Assembly: GCA_035048815.1 (NCBI GenBank)
Contig: JAUCBN010000016.1
Coordinates: 20,489,678-20,553,677 of the forward strand
Length of the DNA stretch: 64,000 bases
From: Abelmoschus esculentus
Lineage: Eukaryota; Streptophyta; Magnoliopsida; Malvales; Malvaceae
Reading direction: 5' to 3'
The position numbers and the translations under genes were made by a program. The notes beneath the pieces were generated by a model, which saw only the letters and a program-made list of their open reading frames with translations, did not search any database and was not told the DNA's origin. Below are positions 23,301-34,875 of the stretch, piece by piece. Each line of letters starts with the position of its first letter. The stretch's first letter is position 1.

Positions 23301-24999
23301 CAAGCATAGATCGATATTAAGTTATAACTATAATAATGCATAGCAGCCAACTCAAGCACATTGAATAGACACCACTTGCAAAAATAAAAAAAATAGAACA
23401 TCATACATGAGACAGAAAGCTAAAAATGGAGAAGTGAGGTTACCTGAAAAGAAATATATGTAGAGTTTTCCCTTCTTTCTTTAACACATATGTCCTTTTG
23501 GTTCTGAATTGATTTCTGCACAGTTAGGGATGATAAATTTTCTTTTACACCATGCCTCCTCCTTTTGTAAGTACTGACAACATTGGTATCCCCTAAAGAC
23601 TTGTTGAGGGTTTGCAATACTGGAGGCACCACATGCCTCTGATTAATCTTTGCTTTTGCAAAAGGTTCTGTCAACTGCTCTTCTGTAACAGAATGCATAA
23701 CACTCGCAGTATCTGGTATAATCTCCCATTCCTCGCCTAGGGATGGCATCTTATTCAATTCTATTTCAGGCAGAATATTGGAAAGATTGATGTTAAATGA
23801 AGGTGAAAGATCTCCCACTCTTTGTTTTCTACTTGCCAAGTCAAGTTTCTCTTCTTTCTTACTGTCCTCCATAGCCACTTCATCATCTGCAATTCTAAAA
23901 TTTGAGGTAAAATCCATATAAGATTTTCCTCCGGACGCCACTGACATATTGCTCTTCTCAGCAAACTCCAGAGAGTTTATACCATTAAGTTCAACAGCCT
24001 CAGTTTCTATCTCATGAACTGGTTCTACAATGGGCTCACTAGAAACCAATTCTTTACTGCCATTTCGAAGAATAAAGTCTTGCACGTTCACCTTGCTTTC
24101 TACATTTTCAATGCCCTCCACTTTACAGCTTAATTGTCCAGCACTCGATTCAGCCAACAAACAAGAGTTCAAATCAGTGTTTTTTACCGAGACCAAAGGA
24201 CTACTCATTCGGCAGATACCATCAGTTAAATGATAATGCACCTGAAATTTTTATTTTGATCAATTAATCTTTGGAGACTATAACTCTAAAATGAACAGTT
24301 ATCGCTAAAAGCAGATTGGCTTGATAGCATTTCCAACTTCCAAATAAAAGATCTATAGTTATCATTATAAACTAAAAATACAGTCAGATCAATCTAAAAA
24401 GTACATAAAATTGCAATTCCATGGAGTAGATCTACAGATCTATCGTGCAAAATAATCTCAAAAAAATACCTTCGTGCAATAATTTCGAATTCTCTTAACC
24501 GAAGGAACCAACTCCCTTTCCTCATCATCCTCGGCAAAATTTGCAACTGAAAAATAACGCAAAGGTCAACCAAGGAAACATAAAACACGAAATTACACTA
24601 GAGTGAATCTATACAAACGACTCTTTATTGGAATTTACCGTCACGATTCCTCTTGTGAATCCTTATATACGGGAAACTACCGAATCGGATCGGAAGCGAA
24701 GTGAAAGCATTGGCGAGAGTGAAATTTCGAGATACGTAAGCGGCGAAGAAGGAAATTCCAATTGAAGATATAGCAACGAGATGCTTGTCGTTCGAGAGAG
24801 TAATGGGAGAGTTTGGGATGGAACAAAGCGAGGATATGATAGCGGGGCTTGCCGCAAAGAGAGTGCACTGGGAAGCGAGGTCCGGGAGAGGAGTCGGCTT
24901 GCCTATGAAGACGAGAAGAGAGAAAACATGCCAGGCCTTTTGAGACTCGGTGTTTGAGAGGCTTATTGACTCGGTGAGTTGATCCAAGTTACTTTTCAT
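20368..24999 (-). CDS. CDC7: CDC7-like S-phase protein kinase
   Basis: Fifteen exons: 24639-24999, 24470-24546, 23444-24241, 23228-23294, 23060-23122, 22878-22941, 22661-22754, 22504-22587, 22335-22424, 22196-22223, 21330-21845, 21186-21247, 20854-20963, 20687-20774 and 20368-20595. They sum to 909 residues in phase. CDC7 with its DBF4 activator phosphorylates MCM helicase to fire replication origins. Seen: a ~410-residue N-terminal extension, glycine loop GSGGYGTV (433-440), VALK lysine (455), HRDVKPGNFLFS (540-551), LIDFNLA where most kinases have DFG (561-563), then a ~190-residue insert before GTKGFRAPE (764-768). An insert between DFG and APE is a hallmark of the CDC7 family. The C-lobe has DVWSAGVTLLYLIIGKSPF and ends KQRAIK. 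Start 24999 is the only in-frame ATG. Confidence 0.92.
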
Positions 25000-25110
25000 G
25001 ACGATTATGGATGCAAAGAGAGAAGCAGGGGAGCAAGGGAGGGAGAGAGAAATGTTAGGTTTTGAAAATGGATGGATTTTACAGGCAATTTTTGGGACGA
25101 TACTGAGATA

Positions 25111-25119
25111 GGCGGGAAT
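25111..25119 (-). promoter_or_regulatory. E2F-type site, proximal, CDC7 promoter
   Basis: GGCGGGAAT on the plus strand, that is ATTCCCGCC on the gene strand, matches the WTTSSCSS E2F consensus. It lies 112 bp upstream of the CDC7-like ATG. Confidence 0.6.
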
Positions 25120-25159
25120 CGGGAACGAGATGGGGATTTTAAGATTTAACACGTGCGAG

Positions 25160-25168
25160 TTTCCCGCC
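25160..25168 (+). promoter_or_regulatory. E2F-type site, distal, CDC7 promoter
   Basis: TTTCCCGCC matches the canonical E2F site and lies about 160 bp upstream of the CDC7-like ATG, oppositely oriented to the proximal site. Confidence 0.6.
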
Positions 25169-25199
25169 AGTGCTCTCGCCTGATAACTTAAACGTGTGG

Positions 25200-27616
25200 G
25201 GATTTAGTAATTTATTCTGATTCATATTTTTTAAAATATTTTATCAATTTTTATTTCCTTTAATCGTAATTGAATCTTATTAAAAATAAATATATTATGA
25301 TACACGGCAAACACTTTACACAATTGAAATATATTAAGTTAATGGTAGTATTTGTTAATATATATTTATAATTCTTTAATAATACATACATCTTGTAAAG
25401 ACCGTAATTAAACTCAAGTTTCATAGAATAAACAACATCCGTTTTTCTACTAAGACCGCTGGTTAAGTTCATATATAAATTATCTTTTTTTTAATTTTTA
25501 ATAATATATATAATCATTAAATATCAAATAATAAAATACTTTAAATACCATTAAATTTTAAGTTAAACATCGATTGTATAATTGAACTAAAAAATCGATA
25601 TTATTTTAATATTGAACTTTAATTTGGATTTCAATTACAACGTTAGGTTATTAAAATTAATGACATTGATGGATCATTTTAACGATCCATGTACGATGTT
25701 GTGACGAGATTTTATTGATCTATGATATAATTGTTTAAACTAACTTTTAGTGATTAACTAATATTGATTTTGTAACACAAACAAACAGAATGTCACATTT
25801 TAGCATCAAGACCAACCCAAAATTATAAAATTCTACTACTAGATTTAACCCAAACAAGGTGTTCTCAAAACATTTAGATCCAATAGTTTTTTTAATAGAA
25901 AGCCGATAATTTTGTTAAATGATAAAATATTCGATATTATAATAATGGTTTACAATTATCATTATAAATTAAATATAAAATTTGGGTATTTTTTTTAACT
26001 AGCCACTCTAGATCATACAAGGATCATACATGGAAAAAAATAAAAAACTCATCCAAAGACTCCATCGAAAAAATAGACGCGAACAAATCTGACTGCATCA
26101 ACAAACAAACCACAAAGGGGGATTAATCTCTTTAAAGACCATTGAGAATCGCAAATCAGAACTGAGCGTCGCGATAAACTATCCACGAGCGTAAAACGCG
26201 TATCCAGATTCAATCCGAGGGGCCAAAGCAAAGAAAATCACCATGATAACAAATAATCGCCATCTTGATTAGTCGTGACGTCGTCAGATCCAACCTTAAA
26301 GAACAAAAGAAAAGAAAAAACATGCCAAACGATAAAAAAAAACGTACCAAAAGGTAGAGTAAATCATGTCACAATAGCAGAACAATTTATAAAAAACTAA
26401 CAAATAACATAAACAAAGTGATAGATTCCGACGGATGGCGACCAATATTAAAATTGGTGTCGTCGGCGGCATTAAAAGAAAAAGAAAATCAACCTTAGCA
26501 GAGAAACAATGACATAAAGTCATATGAATGTATAGTCTATTAAGCCCACACATCGTACTCTAAAAATCTTCACATGTTGAAATCTCATATTAATAATGTC
26601 TCGTGAGCCCACAACCGGATGACCAATCTAAGCATAGAAACAACGGTTTTCGAGCATTTAACTTATAAAAAATTAATGATATACATATACTCTATTATAT
26701 TTCATGACAATCACAAACATAAGCATGAAAGTTAATACGAGCAACAAGAAAAGATAAATAAACACATGACGCTATCACTAGTCGTCAAAAGACATGTTAT
26801 CGTTGTAACAATTATTTTACATGGCCCGCAAGGCCCAACTATACTCAGTATTACATCATATCATCCGAGCAAAAGCTACAAAGCTTCGAGAACATATATT
26901 ATGAGTGAGGCTTAGTGCCACACAACTTAAGTAACATCCATTCTTTGGGTGAGACTTGATACTATACGTTTCGGGGGCGTACACCTATGTTTGGAATCTC
27001 TCGCTGAGTATCTTCAAATAAACCTAGTGCCACACAACTTCAAGAGGTACATTCAGCATCTCTGACCATAGTGTTGCAACACTTCTTTATTGAGTATCCG
27101 TATCCTATCAATTAATAATAACTAAACCAATAAAGTTTAAATAGCATACAACATGAAGCACGATTACCACACAACACACAACAATTACATGAATACCAAA
27201 CTCTATGGTTTCTATTGATTATTAAGCCACCTATTTTAATTTACCAATTTGTAAATATATCATGGAAGTTAGATTAATCATCCCTATTCATTATATCGTT
27301 AATTTAGACATAAAATAATTTATTAATCTTTTACGTTGATTTCATCTCAGAATTTATCAAAAAAATGAACTTTTTCCTTCAATTCAACAATTCTTCTTGT
27401 ACGTGCTCAAAGCCTCAAATGGCCTCTGTTTACTTGTTGAGGTTTTGGAAGCAATTAAGAATGTAATGGTCGAATCGCCTTGGAATAGAGCAACATGGAA
27501 GTATGGAACATGTACATCACTATAATTTACCAATTAATGGGTGGGGAGGGATTGGAGACTGCGATATGGTTTTTAAATTATAACTATTAAAGAAATTTAG
27601 TACTTCGGATGTACGA
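25200..27616. other. Intergenic region with transposon-like patches
   Basis: AT-rich to about 26000. Between about 26040 and 26580 the sequence is richer in GC and purines and looks like a decayed element on the minus strand, without a recognisable domain. Between about 26820 and 27200 a 15-nt repeat TAGTGCCACACAACTT-like occurs twice in direct orientation (about 26913 and 27024), another hint of LTR or repeat remnants. No protein-coding gene found. Confidence 0.4.
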
Positions 27617-27688
27617 GGTTCTATGGTGTAGTGGTTAGCACTCTGGACTTTGAATCCAACGACTTGGGTTCGACTCCTGGTAGGACCT
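27617..27688 (+). tRNA. trnQ: tRNA-Gln (anticodon TTG), divergent
   Basis: 72 nt beginning GGTTCTATGGTGTAGTGG, with acceptor stem GGTTCTA/TAGGACC, box A GTGTAGTGGTTAG, anticodon loop CTTTGAA and T-loop TTCGACT. A T-rich Pol III terminator follows at 27691-27699. Compared with the canonical plant tRNA-Gln as I remember it, several bases differ: the base of the anticodon stem pairs C with A, and the T-stem reads TTGGG/CCTGG with three G-U-type pairs. It may still fold, or may be a decaying copy. Confidence 0.85.
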
Positions 27689-27699
27689 TATTTTTTTTT

Positions 27700-29196
27700 A
27701 TCTACCACATTTGTTTTTTTTGTCCCATTCCTGCATTTTGCTGCTCCGGTCATTAGCGACTTGATTGGAATATTAATTGTATGTATAAACTTTAATTCAT
27801 ATATTTTATTTTAATAAAAATACGTGTTTCATTAAAAACACCCTTTTTCATATTTGAAATATAAATAAATATATAACATGAGTAACTACAGACGAAAGGA
27901 GAGAAAAAAAAAAGTAATTTTACATCATTAATTAATAATTAATGTTAATACAAAAATCAACATGATAGTGCCCATAAAGGCACAAAGCACACTGATAAAA
28001 AAGAAAATGAATTGGATTCCACTTCCAATAAAGATATACCATATACTTCTTTTAAAAAAAAGGTAAGGTATATGGATATATAATTAGTGAAAATTATTTA
28101 ATATACATATAATTATTTTAAAATTTAAATATTTAAATTAGTATTTGGATATGTAATTAGTGGAAATTTTTCAATATACAAGAAATGAGATATTATATTT
28201 TTTAATCAATAATATTAGATGTACGAAGTTTGATATTATGAATAGAGTAATTGAGTTAAGTATCTAGAATATACGATCCATATTGATTAGGACGTAATAT
28301 TAAAAAATATTTATGATATTTGACTGAATAATTTTTATTAATTTTCCAGGGGAAAAACCATGCCCTAATTTGTAATTTAACAATCCCCACGATTGTTCAC
28401 GGCCTCCGTTTCCCATCACAATTAAAATTTAAAAATAAAAAACAATTAATAAATATAAAGTAAATAAGTAAATTATTATCGAATTTTGTTTATTAGAATT
28501 TTAAAACGTTTAAATTAATCAATAAATTTTAGAGATTAAATATTTTAAAACTTTTTTATTAATTTTTATTGACGAACGAAGAAATTTTTTTAAGATCTGA
28601 ATGATAAAAAATTTTATCGACACAAAAATAACATATTAAGAAATAAATTTTTTCCGACTGTGAAAAAAGATCGATGAGAGAATAACTAAAAGATTTTAGT
28701 TTATTTTAAACTTCGAAACACTTTTCGATTAGACTCATAAAAATAGACAAAGTGATTGATAAATTTTAAAATCGTGTGATCTTTATCTACGATTATTTAG
28801 AGTTTAGAAGTAATAAAAGAATGTTATGTTTAAATTTTGGTAACAAGGACGTTTGATATCTAAATATTAATGAGTAAAATAAATATTTTAAAACTTTAAT
28901 AATTAAAATAAATTTAAAGGTAAAGGTCGGTGCTGTTTTACGTAATTTATCCAGATATAATAAAGTTCCAACAATTTTGGCTCTTTTATTTATGACAACA
29001 ATACACGAACACGAAGCTTTTGCTTCTTCGAATTCTCCTTCCATCTCGCGGTAACAAAATCTCCCTCCCTCTTTCTTTCTCTCCGGCGACGATCTCAAAT
29101 CACCGGTAGATCTCACCTCAAACGCCCAATTACTCGTCACCTTGGTCATCTCCGCCGACACCTCGGGTTTTCAGTTTATTCTAACTCGGTGCCATC
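27700..29196. other. Intergenic region and RABD2 promoter/leader
   Basis: AT-rich to about 28970. From there a C/T-rich leader (28990-29196) is the presumed 5'UTR of the Rab gene. Nothing else recognised. Confidence 0.45.
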
Positions 29197-31180
29197 ATGA
29201 ATCCCGAATAGTAAAGTTCCTATTTTCCCTTTTTCTTTTCCGAATCTAAAATAAAAAACATTTAAATTTTCAATTTCCTTTTGAATTCATGTTAAAGTAG
29301 TTTTATAGTTTATTTTCTATGGATCTGCTTGCTTACTCTGTAAAATATTTTTTCTCCCGTTATCTTGATTATTGTTTGCTTTGTGGATCAGATCCGATTG
29401 GTGTCTGTTTCAGATCTGTTTGTCGATTTTCTATGGAATAATAGTTGTAGCGAAAATATGTGGTTTTATGGAAGTAATTTCTTAAGTTAGTTAATAGTTT
29501 CTGGAGAATTTTAATACGCATAAAAGAAATTTAGGTTTAAAGATGGAAGTAAATCAATAACAAATGAGTTTTGGTTGACTGTTGATGGTCGAAAGTCATA
29601 ACAAGGTGCTTGATTGCTATATGAGCTTTCAATATATATTCTGAATTTAGTTAGTTTGTCTTATTGGCAGTGATTATCTGTTTAAGCTTTTGCTTATTGG
29701 AGATTCTGGTGTTGGCAAATCATGTCTACTTTTGAGGTTTGCTGTAAGTTCTTGATCCCGCTTTATTTTCATATTGTTAGATCTTAGCTTCATGATTTGT
29801 TATCTTTTCACTTTTCAACCAAGATTAATCCTCCCACTTTCATTCTTCTTTAATTTTTGGAAACCAGGATGATTCATATCTGGACAGTTACATCAGTACC
29901 ATTGGTGTTGACTTTGTGAGTTTCATCTCAATATTTTTTTATACTGTTGGTTTGCTTATTTGAAACATAGTAGAAACTGAATTCTGATCTGTGTTTCAAA
30001 ATGCAGAAAATCCGTACCGTGGAACAGGATGGAAAAACCATCAAACTCCAAATTGTAAGTCACTAATCTTTTCTTTTATTACTTTGTTGAGTTTTGACTT
30101 TCCAAAGTTACTGATGTGGAATGCTTACTGTGATCTGGTGTACACATAGTTTGGTCTGCTTTAACTGTGTTGCATTCATTCTCGCAGTTCTAGTCTACCA
30201 AATTGTTTGTTTAGGAGTTAAATCCTTTCCTTTTTCTTACATTTCCTTTAGATACTATTTATACTCAAAGCCATATCTTTTCTTTTGATAATTGTTTATT
30301 GTTGACCGCCTTTTCATGATATCATATCTGGGTATGCAGTGGGACACTGCGGGCCAAGAGCGTTTTAGGACAATCACTAGCAGCTATTACCGTGGTGCTC
30401 ATGGAATCATAGTAAGCCAATATCTATCTTTTTATCTATGTTTTCTTCCCCTTGACTTTCTTTTTGCAGGATTAAACTTTGTGCTGCTTGACATCTTGGC
30501 AGGTTGTTTACGATGTGACAGACCAAGAGAGTTTCAACAATGTCAAGCAATGGTTAAATGAAATTGACCGCTATGCCAGTGACAATGTGAACAAACTTTT
30601 AGTTGGGAACAAGTGTGATCTAACAGCAAACAAAGTTGTGTCATATGAGACAGCTAAAGTAAATAGATTTCACATACTAATGTGTTGCAAATATAATCTA
30701 TATTCAATTCATATAGTTTTAGGTATCGCTAAAAGTTCAAAGCTTTTTCTTTACACATTTTTCCTTTGTATAGGCTTTTGCAGATGAAATTGGGATTCCT
30801 TTCTTGGAAACAAGCGCAAAGGATGCCACTAATGTAGAAGAGGCTTTCATGGCCATGTCTGGTGCAATCAAGAATAGGTACCTCTACCTAATGTCTTCCA
30901 CATTTTACGATGAAGTGACAAATACACACAAACGCTTATATATGATTATCGTGTATGTTGACGACGACGACGAAATTAGAAAACATATTAAAAAATAAAC
31001 TTTATTGTTAGTACACCATAATGTGTATAACTTGATTTATTCATTTTCGTAACGGTTGATATTTATTTAATGATTGTATGCAGGATGGCAAGCCAACCCG
31101 GCGTGAACGCAGCAAGACCTCCATCAGTGCAGCTCAAAGGACATCCCATGAACCAGAACTCTGGTTGTTGCTCTTCCTAA
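29197..31180 (+). CDS. RABD2: RABD2-type (Rab1) small GTPase
   Basis: Eight exons, 29197-29210, 29671-29743, 29868-29915, 30007-30054, 30340-30411, 30503-30658, 30774-30877 and 31084-31180, give 203 residues, the standard length. Rab1/RABD2 drives vesicle traffic between ER and Golgi. All G motifs are intact: GDSGVGKS (15-22), switch I with [35 protein letters not shown], and ETSAK. The C-terminus NSGCCSS carries the double cysteine for geranylgeranylation. The first exon has only 14 nt (MNPE plus two bases), typical of this subfamily. Frame and motifs look fully functional. Confidence 0.97.
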
Positions 31181-31635
31181 AAGAAAAAATAGTTTTAGTG
31201 GGTCCATGTGATGATATTTGTCCTTTTGTGTTTACTTGTTGCATGTAGCAAAAAAAAAACTAGTCCTATTTTATGTCATTCGGTAGATGAAGTGGTTCAA
31301 CGTGATTTTTATGGTCTCATCTCTTGTGTGTTACTTTAAATACTCTCCTAAATCTCTATTCTTTTAATTCTATTTGATTTTATAAATACATTTTGTTAAA
31401 ATAGTTTTAGTGGGTCCATATGCTTTTAAAATGTTTAGCAAAATAAAACTAAATTGAGAATTCGCCTATCTTGCTTTTTACTCTTTTCCGAAAGAATTAT
31501 CTTAGAGAAAGACATTTTTATATATACTTTGGGAATCAATATGATATCTAATATAATAAATAAATAAATAATATGGGACACCCTTGTTTATGTGCAATTT
31601 TTTTATTTTTTTTTGCTATTAATGAACTTAGCCCA
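31181..31635. other. Convergent spacer between RABD2 and PLA1
   Basis: Holds the 3'UTRs of two convergently transcribed genes. A short phrase AATAGTTTTAGTGGGTCCAT occurs twice (31187-31206 and 31401-31420), a local duplication. Confidence 0.55.
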
Positions 31636-33168
31636 TTATTGAGATGGACTAGGCAAACAACTAGCCATAGGAAAGCTAAATCTATCCCTATCGATGCTCA
31701 AGCTCAAAGCTTTGTGTGTATACAATTGTTTCACATTCGATCCTTGATCATGAAGCAATCTTGCTAAGCTTCTCTTTGCATTCGACCTAAACGGACACTT
31801 CGACGACAAGAATCCGTCCACCAAATGCAGGTAGGCCTCCAAATCATGACAGCATGCCACATCGACGTTCGGTTTTAGATAAGGTGACATTTTAGTGTCG
31901 ACTCTTAATTCTGTTCCGGCATGAGAGTATGTCCAAGGATTATCTTCTTCTTGTTCGGATCGTTCACCGATGTTTACGCTAGGGAGAACAGGAACTTTAG
32001 TGATCATATCTTGATTGTTAACGATTCTCAGTACTTTAACGTTTTTCTCGTTGAGCCTGTCGACAAAGCCCTTGTTACCAACTTTGGGTCCTCCGAAAGA
32101 AAACACCGCGATCGGCGGCACATCGGGCGCACACGTACTTATTTCGTCTGCAACTAAAAGTGATAGCGCCGCGCCAAGGCTGTGTCCGGTGATTGTAATG
32201 CTGAGGTTCTCACCTTTGTACTTCTTCATCAGCCTTTTCACTTCTTCGACCACTGATTCCGCCAAACTCGGCACATGAGCGCCACGTGTTTTATGCAAAC
32301 TCAAGAATCCACATTCGACCCTTTGGGTCGGGTCATCGGAATCTGGTATTTGAACAAGTTGGGCTCGGAGATTTTCGGCCCATTCAAGGCATGTAGCGGT
32401 TCCACGTAAAGCAATGACAATATCCCTCCTCCCCATACGGTGAATCTCCCTTTTATCATCGCAAACCGCCACGTACCCGATCCAACTAGACCTTTGGGTC
32501 ATCCACCCGAGATCCGGAGCCACGTCGTCGACCCATTTAGGCAACCCGACCGACGAAGTCGCATAAAGACTCTTTGTTACCTTGTAAGATCTATCGGGCA
32601 ACGCGACGTGTCTTGGTAATGGAGCCTCCTTGGTAGACATCGCCGGGTTCGAATGAAAACCGTGGTAAGCCGCTTGAACGAATTCCCCGTACCTAACGAC
32701 TTCTCGCCGGAGATTTTCGTCGAGCGGGTCGAGTAAACCGGCCCAATCATTGCAACCGTGGTATTCTCTCCAACGAGAACCGAGATTGTTCCTCGGAGAA
32801 TACTCCATAGTTTTAGATAAGAGTCTCTTAAGCCTGTTTAAATGGCGTGGAGACATCTCTTCAGCAGCTTTCATTTCAAGCCAAATCCTGGACAAATTAA
32901 GCCCTTCAAGTAAACCCCTACCTTTGACTTCAACCGATCCATTGCGTGAACCTTTGACGACACGTTCCGGTTCGGGTTGGCTTGTTTTCTGGAGGAGTTT
33001 TTCGAGGTTGGAAAGGTGCTCCCGAGTCGACTCAGTAGATGAAACACTTGAAACAGACTTATGAGAAGATGGATTCAGAGGTGATTTATGGCACTTGAAG
33101 CTTGATCGCCTGGTCTGGAAGACGTTCAAGTTCTGAGCCGGAAGAGTCGAGCTGACGCCGATCTGCAT
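31636..33168 (-). CDS. Class I (DAD1-like) phospholipase A1, chloroplast-type
   Basis: A single exon encodes 510 residues. DAD1-like PLA1 enzymes cleave the sn-1 acyl chain of plastid galactolipids and phospholipids; some feed linolenic acid to jasmonate synthesis. Seen: a Ser/Arg-rich N-terminus (MQIGVSSTLPAQNL...) suited to plastid import, WREYHGCNDWAGLLDPLD, YVAVCDD, and the lipase core with GHSLGA (Ser330), Asp387 in VNNQDMITKVP and His441 in CCHDLEAYLHLVDGF. Lid region and triad are complete. Start 33168 is the first ATG; the open frame extends upstream only through non-ATG codons. Which PLA1-I subtype (beta or gamma) it is I cannot decide. Confidence 0.93.
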   Translation of the reverse strand: MQIGVSSTLPAQNLNVFQTRRSSFKCHKSPLNPSSHKSVSSVSSTESTREHLSNLEKLLQKTSQPEPERVVKGSRNGSVEVKGRGLLEGLNLSRIWLEMKAAEEMSPRHLNRLKRLLSKTMEYSPRNNLGSRWREYHGCNDWAGLLDPLDENLRREVVRYGEFVQAAYHGFHSNPAMSTKEAPLPRHVALPDRSYKVTKSLYATSSVGLPKWVDDVAPDLGWMTQRSSWIGYVAVCDDKREIHRMGRRDIVIALRGTATCLEWAENLRAQLVQIPDSDDPTQRVECGFLSLHKTRGAHVPSLAESVVEEVKRLMKKYKGENLSITITGHSLGAALSLLVADEISTCAPDVPPIAVFSFGGPKVGNKGFVDRLNEKNVKVLRIVNNQDMITKVPVLPSVNIGERSEQEEDNPWTYSHAGTELRVDTKMSPYLKPNVDVACCHDLEAYLHLVDGFLSSKCPFRSNAKRSLARLLHDQGSNVKQLYTHKALSLSIDRDRFSFPMASCLPSPSQ

Positions 33169-33275
33169 GGATTCAGTGAAACCGGAAAAATACAGAGGAA
33201 ATTGATGGAAAAGGCAATAACTAAACTGCAAATGTGAAGACCAAGTTGGATTGAAGTTGAGAGATGAATTATGGG

Positions 33276-33285
33276 TTTATTTATA
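33276..33285 (-). promoter_or_regulatory. TATA box of the PLA1 gene
   Basis: TATAAATAAA on the minus strand, 108 bp upstream of the PLA1 ATG. Confidence 0.65.
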
Positions 33286-34664
33286 GACAATGATTTCCAC
33301 TTTATACCCCCACTTTACAACATAATTACATAAAGAACCTTAATGTCTATAAGAAAATTTTCTGGTTTAATGGGTATTCTACGTAAAGACTACCCGGCGG
33401 GTTCAAGAAAAGTCTGCGATCCATGAGAAAGTTAGTTAACCTTTTTATTTTGAGTTTGAATTGACTGAAAGAACCCTTGGATTTGGCTTTTTCGTTGAAT
33501 ACGACAATGTCAACATCCTAACAAAAATATAGGAAAATTTATACAAATATATCTATAATTTTTTTTTTTAAAAAATACCCTCGACAATTAATTCATGAAA
33601 ATATCCCCATTTCGGTCGTATAAGGTCAGGGACGGTGACGGGACGAGTTTTTGGTTATCTCGATTTTATTATAAAAAATACACTGATTAGAATTGTTTGA
33701 ACTAATTTTTAATACACCGATCAAGTTAGATATTTAAATCTTAAATTTACCCAACTTCGACTTTGGAAATTTTATGTAATCACTCATCCCGTCTTGAAAT
33801 CCGATTTTAGTACTACAAGACTCACATCAAACGGGTTAAATCAGATCAAAACCCGTTTAGGACGAGTATTATTAACATCTCTATATAAGAAAAAGCAGAA
33901 TAATCTGTGTCATTCGCTTAGTATCTTTAAAACGAACATCATTCATTTTTAGATTAAAATTAAAATATATTTGCTTGAGCTAGAATAATTAATAAATAAA
34001 ATCTATTTAAATAATTTAGTCCAAATATTATCAAGATATTATTACTTTTCAAATATTAAATGAAACTTTAAAACTTTTCCTCCTGGGCATTTTCAAGGTT
34101 TTGTTTGGTTGACAAGATTTTAATATTGTCTGTTTGACTTTCAAGGTGAACTAAACCGTAGCGAACTTAACGACCGTGTAACCGAGTACGGACGGTTTGA
34201 TGTTAAGTCACGGGAAATCAAGAAAACGAGGACAGGAACACGGTTTGGTTTGGTAACAACAAATTTCATATGGGTGTTAAACAGGGGAACAAGGTTTTAA
34301 TTATTAAAAATAAAATAAAATTAATTATTAGTTGATTTAGACGAAGAAAACATTATATTTAGATTCTAAAGTTATAAATTTAGGATTTTAATTTTATAGT
34401 ATAAATATATATTTGTATAAATTAAATTTTATACAGTTAATGTATTAAAATTTTACGCTTTTTATTGGATGTAAACAAAGACAAAACTAAAAATTTATTA
34501 CAAAAGTGATCAAAATATATTTTTTAATTTTCTTGATTAACGGTAATTAAAACCCATTTTCTTTAAAAATTATATATTTTAAATTTTTTATTTTTATTTA
34601 ATATATAAAAATAATAATTGGTAGGGACTGGGTACCGTTAAATCCCTGAAGTTTCACCTATGAG
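33286..34664. other. PLA1 upstream region and AT-rich intergenic DNA
   Basis: No coding frame recognised. Sequence is AT-rich with short T-runs. Confidence 0.45.
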
Positions 34665-34875
34665 TGTAAATCATTTATCCTTTTATTGTGCCTCTATTGG
34701 TGTCACAGTTTAATATGATTTTAGGGTTTATATCTTAAGGTTTAGGGTTTAAGGTTAGAGGTTGTGGTTATAGTTTAAGAAATTAGGAGTATGGTGTATC
34801 TTTTTAGGGTAAAAATTAGAGTTGGGGTTTATAATTAATTTTTTAATAATTTTTAAGTGTGTGATATAAAAGTAG
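34665..34875 (+). repeat. Single-arm copy of the TTTAGGG-like repeat
   Basis: Shares the ordered motifs of the 1738-2215 foldback arm: TTTAGGGTTTAAGGTTAGAG, GGTTGTGGTTA, AAGAAATTAGGAGTATGG, TTTTTAGGG. Only one orientation is present, so it is a half element or independent insertion. Confidence 0.65.

Noticed and set aside
25000..25152. 51-residue N-terminal extension of CDC7
   Set aside because: The frame stays open upstream but has no ATG before 24999, only a GTG, so it was not annotated.
26296..26553. 85-codon minus-strand hydrophobic frame
   Set aside because: T-rich composition by itself creates Phe/Leu-rich frames. No family match and no promoter context.
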